The notes beneath the pieces were generated by a model. The model saw nothing but the letters and a program-made list of their open reading frames with translations, was not told the DNA's origin and did no database searches. Position numbers and translations under genes: made by a program. Source: Psococerastis gibbosa (Eukaryota; Arthropoda; Insecta; Psocodea; Psocidae). From it: a stretch of DNA of 64,000 bases. Within the stretch, counting starts at the first letter, position 1; every line of letters begins with the position of its first letter. The stretch is taken from NCBI GenBank assembly GCA_963971405.1, contig OZ020486.1:930001-994000 (forward strand). Direction: 5' to 3'. Below are positions 20,188 through 29,466 of the stretch, piece by piece.

Positions 20188-21051
20188 ATGAAGAACCGGT
20201 CCGAGTTCACTCGAACATGCTTTCCAATTTATCAAAATTATTAGATAGAGAAAATTAGTAATTTTATGGCAAATATTTTTCCTATGGTTAAATTTCCGGT
20301 ATCTCGGGGGGGGGGGGGGGGGGGGGGGGCGGTTGTCCACCTGACGTCACTGGAAGTGAGGTAAATTCTCGATAGGTCAAACAAACACATTAATTACCAC
20401 ACAGCAATAATGGCAGGGCATGCAATGCATTTGAGCGCGATTTTCTATCATTTTTTTTCAAAAAATAATTTTTTGGGCAAAACCAAATATTTTTTTGGGA
20501 AAGCAACCTATCCGGTTTCGTTACTCAATTTAATACCTAAAACATGCTTGAAGGTAGAAATCATCGATAGGAAGGTTTCGCATTTTTTAGTCATTTTACA
20601 TTAAAATTTAGTTATTTTTTTACCCCCAGAAGCAAACTATCAAGGGGCAAGCGACCCCCCGCATTTTGTCAACATTAATAACGACTACAATCTACGAGAA
20701 TTTAAAAGAAATCGTTGGAGCCGTTTTTGAGAAATAATTTTTTTAGACGTTTTTTTGGAGTTTTTTGAAAATAAAACCCCGCCAAATTGAGTTAGCCCAA
20801 AAAAAAAAAAATTGTCCCGAGGTATGATTTTTGTGAACCTACATGCCAAATTTCACTCAAATCCACCGAGTAGTTTGCCCGGAAATCGACGAACAGACAG
20901 ACCGACAGACCGACCGACAGACAGACATTTTGTAAAAAACACTTTTTTGGGTTCCTGGGACCTCAAAACGTGTAAATCCGTTGAAATCTCGGAATCGAAA
21001 ATTTCGACCATCACAAAGCTTTCCTTATACTACGTATAAATTGGAAAGCAA
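20188..21051 (+). repeat. Family A repeat (864 bp), inserted in gypsy integrase
   Basis: This segment separates two contiguous parts of gypsy integrase, so both boundaries are visible within a few bases. The left side carries agaaccggtccgag and atgctttccaatttat. The right side ends gtataaattggaaagcaa and can form a hairpin with the nearby gctttccttatactac. Inside are a G24 run (20306-20329) and a GACA-type microsatellite (20889-20928). Related copies lie at 47092-47390, 47562-47737, 58320-59100, 59725-60240 and, inverted, 60430-60571. It has no coding capacity and I cannot assign it to a superfamily. Confidence 0.85.
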
Positions 21052-21410
21052 CAAAGGCTGACGCCACTGTTTCAGCAGTTATGTCAGCTATGGGGATAAC
21101 CTCAGGCCATCGAGTGAAGCGGTCGACGGCAGTCAAGCAGTAACGGTACCCGTGAGATACAGCTAGCGGACCTACGAGGTCTACGTGGACGTGCGAAAAC
21201 CGTTCCGACGGTGTTACGAAGTCGTGAATGGGAGTACGCGTATGCCGTGAGACTTTAGAGCGCTGGCATGACAGACAGTTCTTCGTCCAAGATCTGAAAT
21301 CTTTGCGATTGTTGGGCCATACGTACCGTTCAGACATCAGGCGTATCGTAGGTTTTGCGCCCGGATGACTCAAACCGTGAACATCCTCAAATGCCTTTTT
21401 TCGGAATTCC
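21052..21410 (-). pseudogene. Gypsy integrase, N-terminal half
   Basis: On the minus strand: EFRKKAFEDVHGLSHPGAK, then the HHCC zinc-binding pair ending NCLSCQRSKVSRH, then FSHVHVDLVGPL with the first catalytic Asp and YCLTAVDRFTRWPEVIP. It breaks at ETVASAFV, where the family A repeat begins. Upstream it joins the pol fragment at 23176 once the RTE insertion (21419-23167) is ignored. No stop is seen in this part. Confidence 0.92.
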
Positions 21411-23175
21411 GGTGTAAGTAGGGAGATGTACCGAACAATTAAGAGTATGAAAGGGCAGAGAGACCGTGTAGCATTAATCAAAGACAACAATGGGAACTTA
21501 CAGATCAACAGGAATCCATGGACCAATGGAGGAGATATTTTCAAACCCTACTAAACGTACCCACTGCATCCAGTAGTGACCAAGACCTCCCACCAATACA
21601 AACAGCTGAACCCATGGTGCTTGAGCCTAGTTGGGAAGAAGTCAGAAAGGCAGTAGAGAAGCTTAAAAACAACAAAGCGGCAGGAGCCGACGAAATCCCG
21701 GCTGAACTGTTTAAGTACGGTGGTGATGCACTGTTGACGAAGCTGCATAACCTTATACTGCTGATGTGGCGTGAAGAACGCATCCCGGATGACTGGAATG
21801 AGGCACTTATAACACCTATCTACAAAAAGGGGGACAAATCGGACTGTCGTAACTACAGGGGAATATCGCTTTTGAGCACTGGATATAAGGTACTTTCCAA
21901 CATTATCCTAAGTAGACTGAACCCGTTTGCGGAGGAGGTATTAGGCGACTATCAAGCCGGCTTTCGGAGAAACCGATCAACGACCGATCAACTGTTTACC
22001 CTCCGATTGATTTTTGAAAAGTGCTGGGAATACAATTTAAATGTCCATAACATTTTTGTGGATTTTTCCAAAGCCTATGACTCTATTGTGAGAATGAAAC
22101 TGTGGAGAGTCTTAGAAGAATTTGGTATCCCAAAGAAACTACTGAAAATGACCCAAGTTGCAGTCATGGGATCTAGAGCGCGATTGATAGTCGAGGGAAA
22201 CTTGTCGGCCCCCTTCCAATTAGAGACAGGCGTAAAGCAAGGGGATGGCTTATCACCACTGTTATTCAACCTGGTGCTAGAGAAGGTAGTACGGAGTGTC
22301 CGAGACATGAATTGTGGAGTAGACTTAGGTGGCCTGATCAAGATCCTAGGGTATGCGGATGACCTAAATGTGGTAGCACACAAAAAAGAAGACGCGGAAG
22401 CTCTGGTCACAAAAATATTAGAAGCAGCCAGCACTGTTGGCCTAAGTGTAAATGCTGAAAAAACAAAGTACCTTTTACTCAGTAAGGAAGAAGAGCATCA
22501 TCAGCAAGCACAGTCTGGCAATTACTCTTTCGAACGAGTCAGCGATTTCCGCTACCTTGGCTCCGTGGTCACAGAGACAAACGACACAAGTGTAGATGTG
22601 AAGAGCCGTGTAAAGGCGGCAAACGTTGCCTTTTTCCAAACGAGTAGCCTATTCCGATCACGTTTACTCTCCTGGACAACAAAGACAAGACTGTACAAGA
22701 CCCTAGTCCGCCCAGTCCTCTTATATGGAGCTGAAGCTTGGGCACTAAAGAAAAGGGATGAAAACCTACTAATGGTCTTCGAACGAAAGATGCTCCGCAG
22801 AATATTTGGAGGTGTAATGGACGAGAGAGGATGGCGCATCAGGCACAACGCAGAACTGTATGCGCTATACAAATCAGCGGATGTGCTATCCGAACTCCGA
22901 GCTCGAAGACTCCAATGGCTTGGCCATGTAGCGAGGATGGAACGTTCCAGAGCACCTCTAAGAGTACTAGACGCTTTGCCTGACGGTCAGAGAGGAAGAG
23001 GAAGACCACGGAGAAGATGGTTCGACCAGGCCATGGTCGACCTAGATAAAGCGGGCATTGATCGTCAGAGCTGGAGAGAGACGGCGCATGACCGAAAGAG
23101 ATGGCGAGCTTGTGTGTACGCGGCGAAAGGTCCCCCCGGACCCACCCAGCCACCATAAGTAAGTCAGGGTGTAAG
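21411..23175 (+). mobile_element. 5'-truncated RTE-clade retrotransposon in gypsy pol
   Basis: The body runs 21419-23167 (1749 bp), flanked by exact 8-bp copies ggtgtaag (21411-21418 and 23168-23175). It carries the last two-thirds of an RTE-type ORF2 and a very short tail ending ccaccataagtaagtcag; short (taag)-like tails are typical of RTE elements. Its host gypsy has LTRs differing at one base, so this insertion is even younger. Confidence 0.93.
21518..23158 (+). CDS. RTE-type reverse transcriptase (5'-truncated copy)
   Basis: 546 codons open from an internal ATG. RT motifs in order: NNKAAGADEIPAELFKYGG, LITPIYKKGDKSDCRNYRG, GFRRNRSTTDQLFTLR, FVDFSKAYDSI, GVKQGDGLSPLLFN and GYADDLNVVA with the catalytic Asp pair. 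The thumb and C-terminal tail follow (RPVLLYGAEAW, GRGRPRRRWFDQ, WRETAHDRKRW). The endonuclease domain is absent. In-phase homologous sequence (RTIKSMKGQRDR) continues upstream to about 21420 in another frame, with a one-base frameshift near 21497, so the ATG at 21518 is not a native start. The rest is unusually clean, consistent with recent insertion. Confidence 0.93.
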   Translation: MDQWRRYFQTLLNVPTASSSDQDLPPIQTAEPMVLEPSWEEVRKAVEKLKNNKAAGADEIPAELFKYGGDALLTKLHNLILLMWREERIPDDWNEALITPIYKKGDKSDCRNYRGISLLSTGYKVLSNIILSRLNPFAEEVLGDYQAGFRRNRSTTDQLFTLRLIFEKCWEYNLNVHNIFVDFSKAYDSIVRMKLWRVLEEFGIPKKLLKMTQVAVMGSRARLIVEGNLSAPFQLETGVKQGDGLSPLLFNLVLEKVVRSVRDMNCGVDLGGLIKILGYADDLNVVAHKKEDAEALVTKILEAASTVGLSVNAEKTKYLLLSKEEEHHQQAQSGNYSFERVSDFRYLGSVVTETNDTSVDVKSRVKAANVAFFQTSSLFRSRLLSWTTKTRLYKTLVRPVLLYGAEAWALKKRDENLLMVFERKMLRRIFGGVMDERGWRIRHNAELYALYKSADVLSELRARRLQWLGHVARMERSRAPLRVLDALPDGQRGRGRPRRRWFDQAMVDLDKAGIDRQSWRETAHDRKRWRACVYAAKGPPGPTQPP

Positions 23176-25155
23176 ATAGATACGAGGCGTAGGCATGGAG
23201 ACATCGCAATATACCTCGTTCTCTATGGAGTCATAAATTTTAATTTTCCTCAGTTCTAGGGACGAATCAGCGGCCAGTAATCTTTGTAATTCCGTGTCCG
23301 ATTCCTGAGCACTAGCAAGCTTGCGAAGGCAAATTCCAAAGCAAATGGAATCCTCACGTGACAAGGCATCAGCGACTACGTTGCTGTCACCCGAGATATG
23401 TCGTATGTCCGTGGTGAACTGAGACACAAAGTCGAAATACCGATATTGTCTGGGTGAGCACGTATCGGGCACTTTACGAAAGGCTGCTACGATGGGCTTG
23501 TGATCCGTCCAGATAGTAAATGGTTTAAGTTCAATCATAAAACGAAAATATTTCACGGCTTCGTAGATTGCAAGAAGTTCTCGATCAAATGGGCTATACT
23601 TAGCTTGCGAAGGGGTTAATTTTTTTGAAAAAAAAAATGCAAGGGGTTGGCAGGCGCCATCTACCATTTGCTGCAGTGGCGCCCTGATTGCTACGTCCGA
23701 AGCGTCCGTTACAAGCACTAATTCAGCTAGCGGATTCGGATGATCCAGCAAAGCGGCGTCCGCCAAGCTCTGCTTACACTGCCGAAATGCATCATCGAGC
23801 GTCGCGTCCCAGTCGATGGGTGTGTTCGGTTTGACGTTGGGCCCGGCTAGCAACTTATGCAGGGGGGCCTGCAATTGGGCGGCTTTAGGTAGGTACCTCA
23901 TATAAAAATTTATCATCCCCAGGAACCGTCGCAATTCCTTAATAACAGTTGGGCGAGCAAATGACTGAACAGCTTTTACTTTCTCATCTATAGGAGATGT
24001 GCCTGACGATGTAACTTTGTAGCCCAAAAATTCCACTTCTGGAACTCCGAAAATGGATTTTGTTGAGTGAAAAACAGCGCCGTTGTCACGCAAACGTTGG
24101 AGTACCTGGCGAAGATGTCCTTCGTGCTCCTCGTGGGATCGTGATGCTACCAAAACATCATCGAGATATGGAAATGCGAAATCCAAATCACGCAAAATTT
24201 CGTCAATAAACCTCTGAAAGGTTTGGGCGGCATTCCTGAGGCCAAATCCCATGAAAGGGAATTCAAATAACCCAAACGGGGTTGTTATGGCGGTCTTAGG
24301 GATATCCGCTGGGTTAACTGGTATTAAATGATAAGCACGGACAAGGTCAATTTTGCTGAAAACGGTGCAGCCGGCCAGGTTATGTGAAAAGTCGGCGATA
24401 TGCCTCACAGGATAACGATCGGGTATGGTTCTGGAATTGATACTTCAATAATCTCCGCCGTCCTTTTTCGGCACCAGATTTAGCGGGGCAGCCCAAGGAC
24501 TGTCTAACCGCCGAGCGATTCCAGCGTGAACCATAACTTCGAACTCTTTCATAGCATGTCGGAGACGGTCAGGTGCTAAACAGCGTGGACGACTGAAAAC
24601 GGGAGGACCGGGCGTGGTTCGAATGAAGTGTACAGTTTGGTGACGAACTCCTTGCAAAACCGGAGCACCGGGTGGTCGCGTAACCTCTGGGAACTGTGAA
24701 AGTAAGGTATGATAGCGAGACGAGCCTTTAATAGTCTTGATCTCACATAACAAACTACCGCTGCTTGGCACACCACTAGCTGTAGTCGCGAGTGACGTTA
24801 CTTTGTCAACTAATCGATTATTTTTAATGTCAACGAGTAAATCGTAGAATGCTAAAAAGTCTAATCCAATAATTGGTTTAGCGACGTCCGCAATTGTAAA
24901 ATTCCAACAGAACTCTCTCCTTAGTCCGAAATTTGAATTAATAAGACTCACTGTGCCATATGTGTTTATGACAGATTGATTAGCTGCGTACAACTTAAAG
25001 TCGCTTTTTGAAATCGTCCGCTCTCTGATGCCAGTTACAAGTGTACGTGGGTATACACATAAGTCACTACCCGTATCAACCAAGTATTTTATTTTTGTAT
25101 TACTGTCTGTAACGAATAGGCGACGAAATAGGTGGCAGTCACGTTGAGCCGCCAT
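23176..25155 (-). pseudogene. Gypsy pol: protease, reverse transcriptase, RNase H
   Basis: Minus strand, starting at 25155. Protease has YLVDTGSDLCVYP and IIGLDFL. RT begins with HAGIARRLDSPWAAPLNLVPKKDGG. An in-frame TGA lies at 24442-24444, just after the GGDY segment. RT continues with [35 protein letters not shown] and the catalytic YLDDVLVAS. RNase H has [22 protein letters not shown] and [10 protein letters not shown], then [15 protein letters not shown]. Pol then reaches the RTE insertion at 23175. The single nonsense codon is the only break in about 660 codons. Confidence 0.93.
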
Positions 25156-26016
25156 TAGAGACTGCTCGTGCCGTTTCCCGTAGCTTTAAACGCACATGGT
25201 GGGCGGCATTTCGTCGCTCTTTCTTGGAAACGCTCGTGGTACCAGCACAGGCCACCAACGCCCCGAGCACCGCTGGGGGATCGCTGGCGGCGTTGCGGCG
25301 AACGTGCCGGCAAACGTGAACGCGAATCTTGAGCTGTCGAGATTGCGTTAACCTGTTTGGTGAGCTCAGAAATGCAGCTTTTTATTTCGTCAAATTCCGA
25401 AACTGCAGGTTGCGTGGTGGAAGCAGCACATACCTATGAACCGGAGGTTTGATTCAAAACTTCGTACACACTATCAGCCAGGATTGCCAAGGAGTCCAAC
25501 GAGCTAATAGGTTGTAAAGCAACGATGAGTTGGACGCTTACTGGAAGTCTACTCACCCAAATGGTTCGTGCAAAGTCGTCTGGGGTCCCGGTTCCAGCCA
25601 ATTGTCTTAAAAATCTCAGGAATTGCGACGGCTTGCGATCTCCCATTTCTTCGTGTACTAAAAGTTGTCTAACCTGTTGGTCGCGGGAAGGGGACAACCG
25701 TGCTATCAGCTCAGCTTTAAGCTTATCATAAACGCCTGTTTTTAATTACATCTTTTACCCCTTGTATATACCTATAGTCGAGATTTGACACTACATAATT
25801 GAATTTCGTCGTATCGGCCGTAACACGGGTCAAGGAAAACTGGCTTTCCAACTGTGCAAACCTCAGCTCCGGTTCTTCGGTCCAGAATGGTGGGATCTTC
25901 ACACTGACTGCATTGACACTGGCGGGCGTAATAGGAGCATTTGTAAACACTGTACTGGCAGTAACCGTTGTTGCTGCGGTTGTTGTTGCCGTTGTAACTG
26001 CGGTAGTTGTGTTCAT
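25156..26016 (-). pseudogene. Gypsy gag, one frameshift
   Basis: On the minus strand, a start at 26016 leads into a Thr/Ala-rich N-terminus, then IPPFWTEEPELRFAQLESQF and TKFNYVVSNLD. A frame change near 25735 moves the reading to SRDQQVRQLLVHEEMGDRKP and FLRFLRQLAGTGTPDDFARTIW. The C-terminal part, in yet another stretch, has CWYHERFQERATKCRPPC, the non-standard zinc motif usual in this gypsy lineage. Gag ends close to the pol start at 25155. The frameshift makes this copy unlikely to produce a complete capsid protein. Confidence 0.85.
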
Positions 26017-26036
26017 TTTCGTGCGGGGTCACCACT

Positions 26037-26199
26037 TATAGGTATATTTAGGTATATTTATATTCAGAAACTAAACCCGTAGCAGATAACATTTATATTC
26101 ACTCCAAAGACCAAAATAGTAAAATACCAAGCCGCGGCCATGACACTCTATCGCGCACTTTCTAATACCACAGACTACGCCATCGAGACTGGCGCCACA
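26037..26199 (-). repeat. Gypsy 5' LTR
   Basis: 163 bp, the partner of 19155-19317. On the minus strand it runs from TGTGGCGCC to ACCTATA and is followed by gtggtgaccccg, the primer-binding position. Confidence 0.95.
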
Positions 26200-26203
26200 G
26201 AGT

Positions 26204-26625
26204 CTTCGGAACTGACCCCAAAAAGCAGTCCAATTAGAGGGACTGACCTCTAACTTCAGCAAATTCATTTTTGGCAGCTTATAAGAGCTTCTATTATGTG
26301 ATTTATGGGACATGAAAACACCATCGTTATCTCCAATAAAGGACATGTTGAGACAAATATTTACTTCTAATTGATAACTGTCTGCCTTTTCCATTTCTAA
26401 GCAGAAGTCTTCCTCCTTGCAGCCTTCGCTGACCATGAGATTAGCTATCGTTTCATCAATTGTAAAAAGTTCAGCCGCACGTTATCTAACTATATCAAAT
26501 TTAGACGCCTTGTCTTTGTGCGCAGAGCGCCACGTTTTCTTTTATGCGTAGTAATATTAATATCACAGTAATAAGGACATCTATATTTTTACCTTGTAAT
26601 GGTCGTGTTACGGTCGCCAATTTGA
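26204..26625 (-). pseudogene. BEL gag N-terminus and primer-binding-site-like sequence
   Basis: On the minus strand, tggcgaccgtaaca near 26620-26607 resembles a BEL/gypsy primer-binding site. Gag N-terminal sequence follows at 26436-26204 with KLPKMNLLKLEVSPSNWTAFWG, the typical 'LPK..L..F.G.P..W..FW' start of BEL gag. It is cut at FRRL by the gypsy insertion and continues at 19150 on the other side. The LTR above 26625 could not be delimited. Confidence 0.75.
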
Positions 26626-26919
26626 TAACTTCGTATCTTTATAATAATCAGGTTACTAAATGAATACATGTTCCAGTAATTCTCGTTTATTGTTTCAAAA
26701 CTCCAATTTTAGACAATCGTCCATTGTCCCCATTTTTCCAGAAGCTAGTGCGCCAAAGTGGCCAACACACACACCACAACTTAGCCAACATTAGAATTGG
26801 CGCAAATATATAACTTTTTAAATTCAAGGTTTCCACAATTCCCATGGTCCACCAAGGAGTTTTGTGAGTAGCTTTTGTCGAAGATAAGGGACAGCTATCA
26901 TTAAAGGAACTCCTTAGGG

Positions 26920-27224
26920 CTTCCATCCAGGGGCGTAAAGTTGGGGGGGGGGGCACGGTCCAATTTGCCCCCCCCCCCCCCAGCTTTGAGAATTGTAAGA
27001 CGTGGTTCATACTTCATGGTCCCCTTTGCAGCAATATGAATATAAGCATTCCTTTTTTAGCTTTGTAAAATCTACAGCTATACTTTGCAGCTACTAAAAT
27101 GCGTAAAAGCCTACTATTTTGCTCTTATATTTTCAATTTTTCCTTATCCTGCCTGATGATGTCATAAGGTCTACTTAGTTTTGCCCCCGCTATCATTCTA
27201 AAACTTTACGCCTCTGCTTCCGTA
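26920..27224. mobile_element. hAT-like MITE, 289 bp, in endonuclease relic
   Basis: The body runs 26928-27216. Inverted ends are caggggcgtaaagt and actttacgcctctg. Flanking 8-mers are cttccatc and cttccgta (5 of 8 alike), so the duplication is old or partly eroded. G and C runs lie near both ends. It interrupts a minus-strand endonuclease-to-RT linker. Confidence 0.7.
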
Positions 27225-27949
27225 ACACGGTTGCAGAGATCATCAACTCCTTGCGTAGTCTCGGGTACAGGTGGACATTGCCCAAAGCGATCTTTTAGAA
27301 GCAATTCATACTCATCCCAGTTTGTTTTCTTGGGGTTGTGAAAAGGTAACGGGGTAGCTTGTGGTATGTTTAATTGTAGAACAAATGCTACGTAGCAGTG
27401 GTCGGATGCCGACTCTTCGTCATGGACATGCCAGTCTCTAAGAATCCTCTCCATTCTGCCACATACAAATGTGAAATCAAGGTCTTCTTCCCTTATAGCA
27501 TTTATAAAAGTCTGTTTTGAGCCCCTATTCATAACCATGAGGCCGTATTCCATAGTAAAATCCAATAGCCCCTCCATTGGTGTTGGTGCTGCCCCATGAG
27601 TCCACGTGAGTATTGCCATCACAGCCCAACAGAATGGCTAGATTGTTACTACTTCCTTTTGCAAAATTTCACAAGGTGTACAACTTGCAGGGGTGGGCTT
27701 GGTCTACCATGAGCAAAGTAGGAAGAAGCCACTACAGCCTCCTCATAGCCAATCTTAAATTTCGTCGCGACTAAGTCAGAAACTGCGGTAATAATTCATA
27801 ATGCTCGCCTGTAGCTAAAATTGAGGCTCGGGGGTTTTCTTCTGGCGCAGCAGCGAAGACATTCCCATTAAACCCGCGGAGACCTTGTACTATACTTTTC
27901 CATCATTCCCCAACCAGGGAAATGTTGATAAAATAGTAATAATAATAGT

Positions 27950-28187
27950 AAACAGAAAATAACAAAAACAAAAGAGTTTTAGAAAAACTTGTTATAACAA
28001 CCCGAATTAGTAAAACCCAAATAATCGTTATGAAATTAACTTTGTCTAAGAAATATAAGAAGTATACTAACACAAGTGGGTTTCATAGACAAAGTTAATT
28101 TCTTAACGATTATTTGGGTTTTACTAATTAACTCGGGTTGTTATAACAAGTTTTTCTAAAACTCTAAGTTTTTGTTATTTTTTGTTT
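27950..28187. mobile_element. Foldback element (family D), about 100-bp arms
   Basis: The left arm (27950-28047) and right arm (28086-28187) are near-perfect inverted repeats around a 38-bp spacer. The arms share gttataacaacccga and agtaaaacccaaataatcg. The element separates the ORF1 zinc-knuckle fragment from the endonuclease fragment of one relic. A lone right arm with the spacer lies at 46456-46577. No coding sequence. Confidence 0.82.
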
Positions 28188-28417
28188 ATTAAAATGAAAT
28201 ACCCCAAAGTCACGAGTAATCTAATTATTTCTGCTCCGCATCGTCTACAAAGCTCTTTACTTTTAGTGGCTTCACTCCGCCATGATGAATGACCATAACG
28301 CTTGCACTTCCGACAAAAATCTGGATTGAATTTCTCTTGTCCATCCCACCGTAATGAAACCCCTATGAAACCCCTTTTATTGAAATACGTATAGAATTCG
28401 ACTAATGTCCCTGTCAC

Positions 28418-28983
28418 CTATGATTGTATTCTGAATAACAAACGAAAAGATTGGGTTTCAACTAATTTGTGGTACCTACTGTGAATGCTATGTATAACAT
28501 GCCAAATCTAATGTTGACTTGGTTTGAAAACATCATTACATTATGTTTAGCTTAGCCATGATATTGAATGCCATTAAGTTAATGTCTAGTCTGTGGTGTC
28601 TAGATGTACTACTTGAAACAAACAAGTGTGTTGTAGTCATTGTAGAACCTATACAGTATAAATTGCTGGAAATTCAGGATAGTCCGACGAGAATGCTGGT
28701 ATCCAACAAAGACAAAATTTACAGCGCAAGTGTGCAAATGGTTATACCAAAATGTGTTACGCACTTATGCCCTAAAGTACTTTTGTACTTGAGTACGAAG
28801 TGCGGTATCTTTACATTATGTGTTTCAGCACAGCTTATAAAGTACTTTTTATGAACCTAGGCCTACTTACACAAGTTACACAGTGGCCCATTGGTCCTGT
28901 AATATTTACGAGTTCGTTCTAAATAAAAGTAATGTATAATAAAAGTAGAAGGTTATTGTAGTATGAATTAACAAAAGTAACAA
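28418..28983. other. Non-coding stretch
   Basis: AT-rich. An open frame at 28543-28854 has no recognisable motif and nothing supports coding. Confidence 0.35.
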
Positions 28984-29251
28984 ATGTGGCACTCATATTG
29001 GCATGAAGTGTACGCCGATGGCAGCGGTACGCCTCTGGATGGCTTGACCTACTTTGGGCCTGGTGTGTTGAACCTGCTGACGACCGCTGACAATGAGTAC
29101 CTGGTGTGTAAGGATTGTTCAGCGGCCATCAGAGAGAGAGGAAGCACGACCCAGACCCAGGGAAGTCCAAAAGATCCAGGGGCGGACATCGAGGTCTATA
29201 CGTTTCCAATACAACTGAGATCAATCGATCAGGTCTTGTCATTCATAGGGT
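28984..29251 (+). CDS. Possible exon of an unrecognised gene
   Basis: About 89 codons with less low-complexity composition than the surroundings, including DGLTYFGPGVLNLL, NEYLVCKDCSAAIRERG and VYTFPIQLRSIDQVLSFIG. A stop codon lies directly upstream of the ATG (28978-28980). The frame ends at ggtaagtt, a close match to a splice donor, with the coding part ending in G at about 29249-29251. This would fit a first coding exon. No convincing acceptor or downstream exon was found, and I do not recognise the family. It could also be part of a repeat. Confidence 0.3.
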
Positions 29252-29466
29252 AAGTTCCCTTTTATCAATCTTATCAGGTGTTATATGGTAGTGGTACCTC
29301 AGATTCACCATGACCTCTGAATCTGAGGGATCATACGACATTATTTCCTTACCAAAATCGTGTGAAGAGTCCATCTGGTGTTAAATGCCCAACAAGACTA
29401 GCTCAAATAAGATGACCAACCTCACATGACTTTTGGCAGCAGCATCTCCGGTGAATCCTGTAGGCT

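Larger units (their letters stand above)
19151..26203 (-). mobile_element. Ty3/gypsy LTR retrotransposon with two LTRs and 4-bp TSD
   Basis: The body runs 19155-26199 (7045 bp), flanked by gagt at 19151-19154 and 26200-26203. Both LTRs are 163 bp and differ at one base (t at 19265, c at 26147). On the minus strand the LTR starts TGTGGCGCC; the sequence after the right LTR (gtggtgaccccg) is the expected primer-binding position, and a purine-rich tract (ccaggggggcttc) precedes the left LTR. Gag and pol lie between, with no env. An RTE copy and a family A repeat are inserted in pol, so the original element was about 4.4 kb. Confidence 0.95.
14169..26625 (-). mobile_element. BEL/Pao LTR retrotransposon, decayed and repeatedly invaded
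   Basis: Minus-strand pieces follow BEL/Pao order from high to low coordinates: a primer-binding-site-like tggcgaccgtaaca near 26620, gag (26560-26204, continued at 19150-18300), RT, RNase H, integrase, and the pol C-terminus ending near 14169. Insertions break it in at least four places: gypsy (19155-26199), a Helitron (about 15430-16575), a foldback element (14868-15038) and a TIR MITE (14219-14648). Protease and the start of RT are missing by internal deletion near 18300-18400. Neither LTR could be delimited. Confidence 0.85.
26690..28417 (-). pseudogene. Decayed R1/LOA-like non-LTR element: ORF1 zinc knuckles and endonuclease
   Basis: Minus strand. 28417-28190 has FCRKCKRYGHSSWRSE and ELCRRCGAE, a CCHC zinc-knuckle pair of an ORF1 protein. 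After a foldback insertion (27950-28187), the endonuclease follows: LRGFNGNVFAA near 27880, CDGNTHVDSWGS near 27615, NRGSKQTFINA, a LDFTFV segment and EESASDHCYVAF with the SDH box (27460-27400). A hAT-like insertion (26928-27216) then precedes TPWW and the start of the linker to RT (26850-26690). Several stops and frameshifts are present. It differs from the intact LOA-like element by having zinc knuckles. Confidence 0.8.

Noticed and set aside
28543-28854. 103-codon plus-strand frame
   Set aside because: No motif, AT-rich composition and no splice context; not distinguishable from chance.
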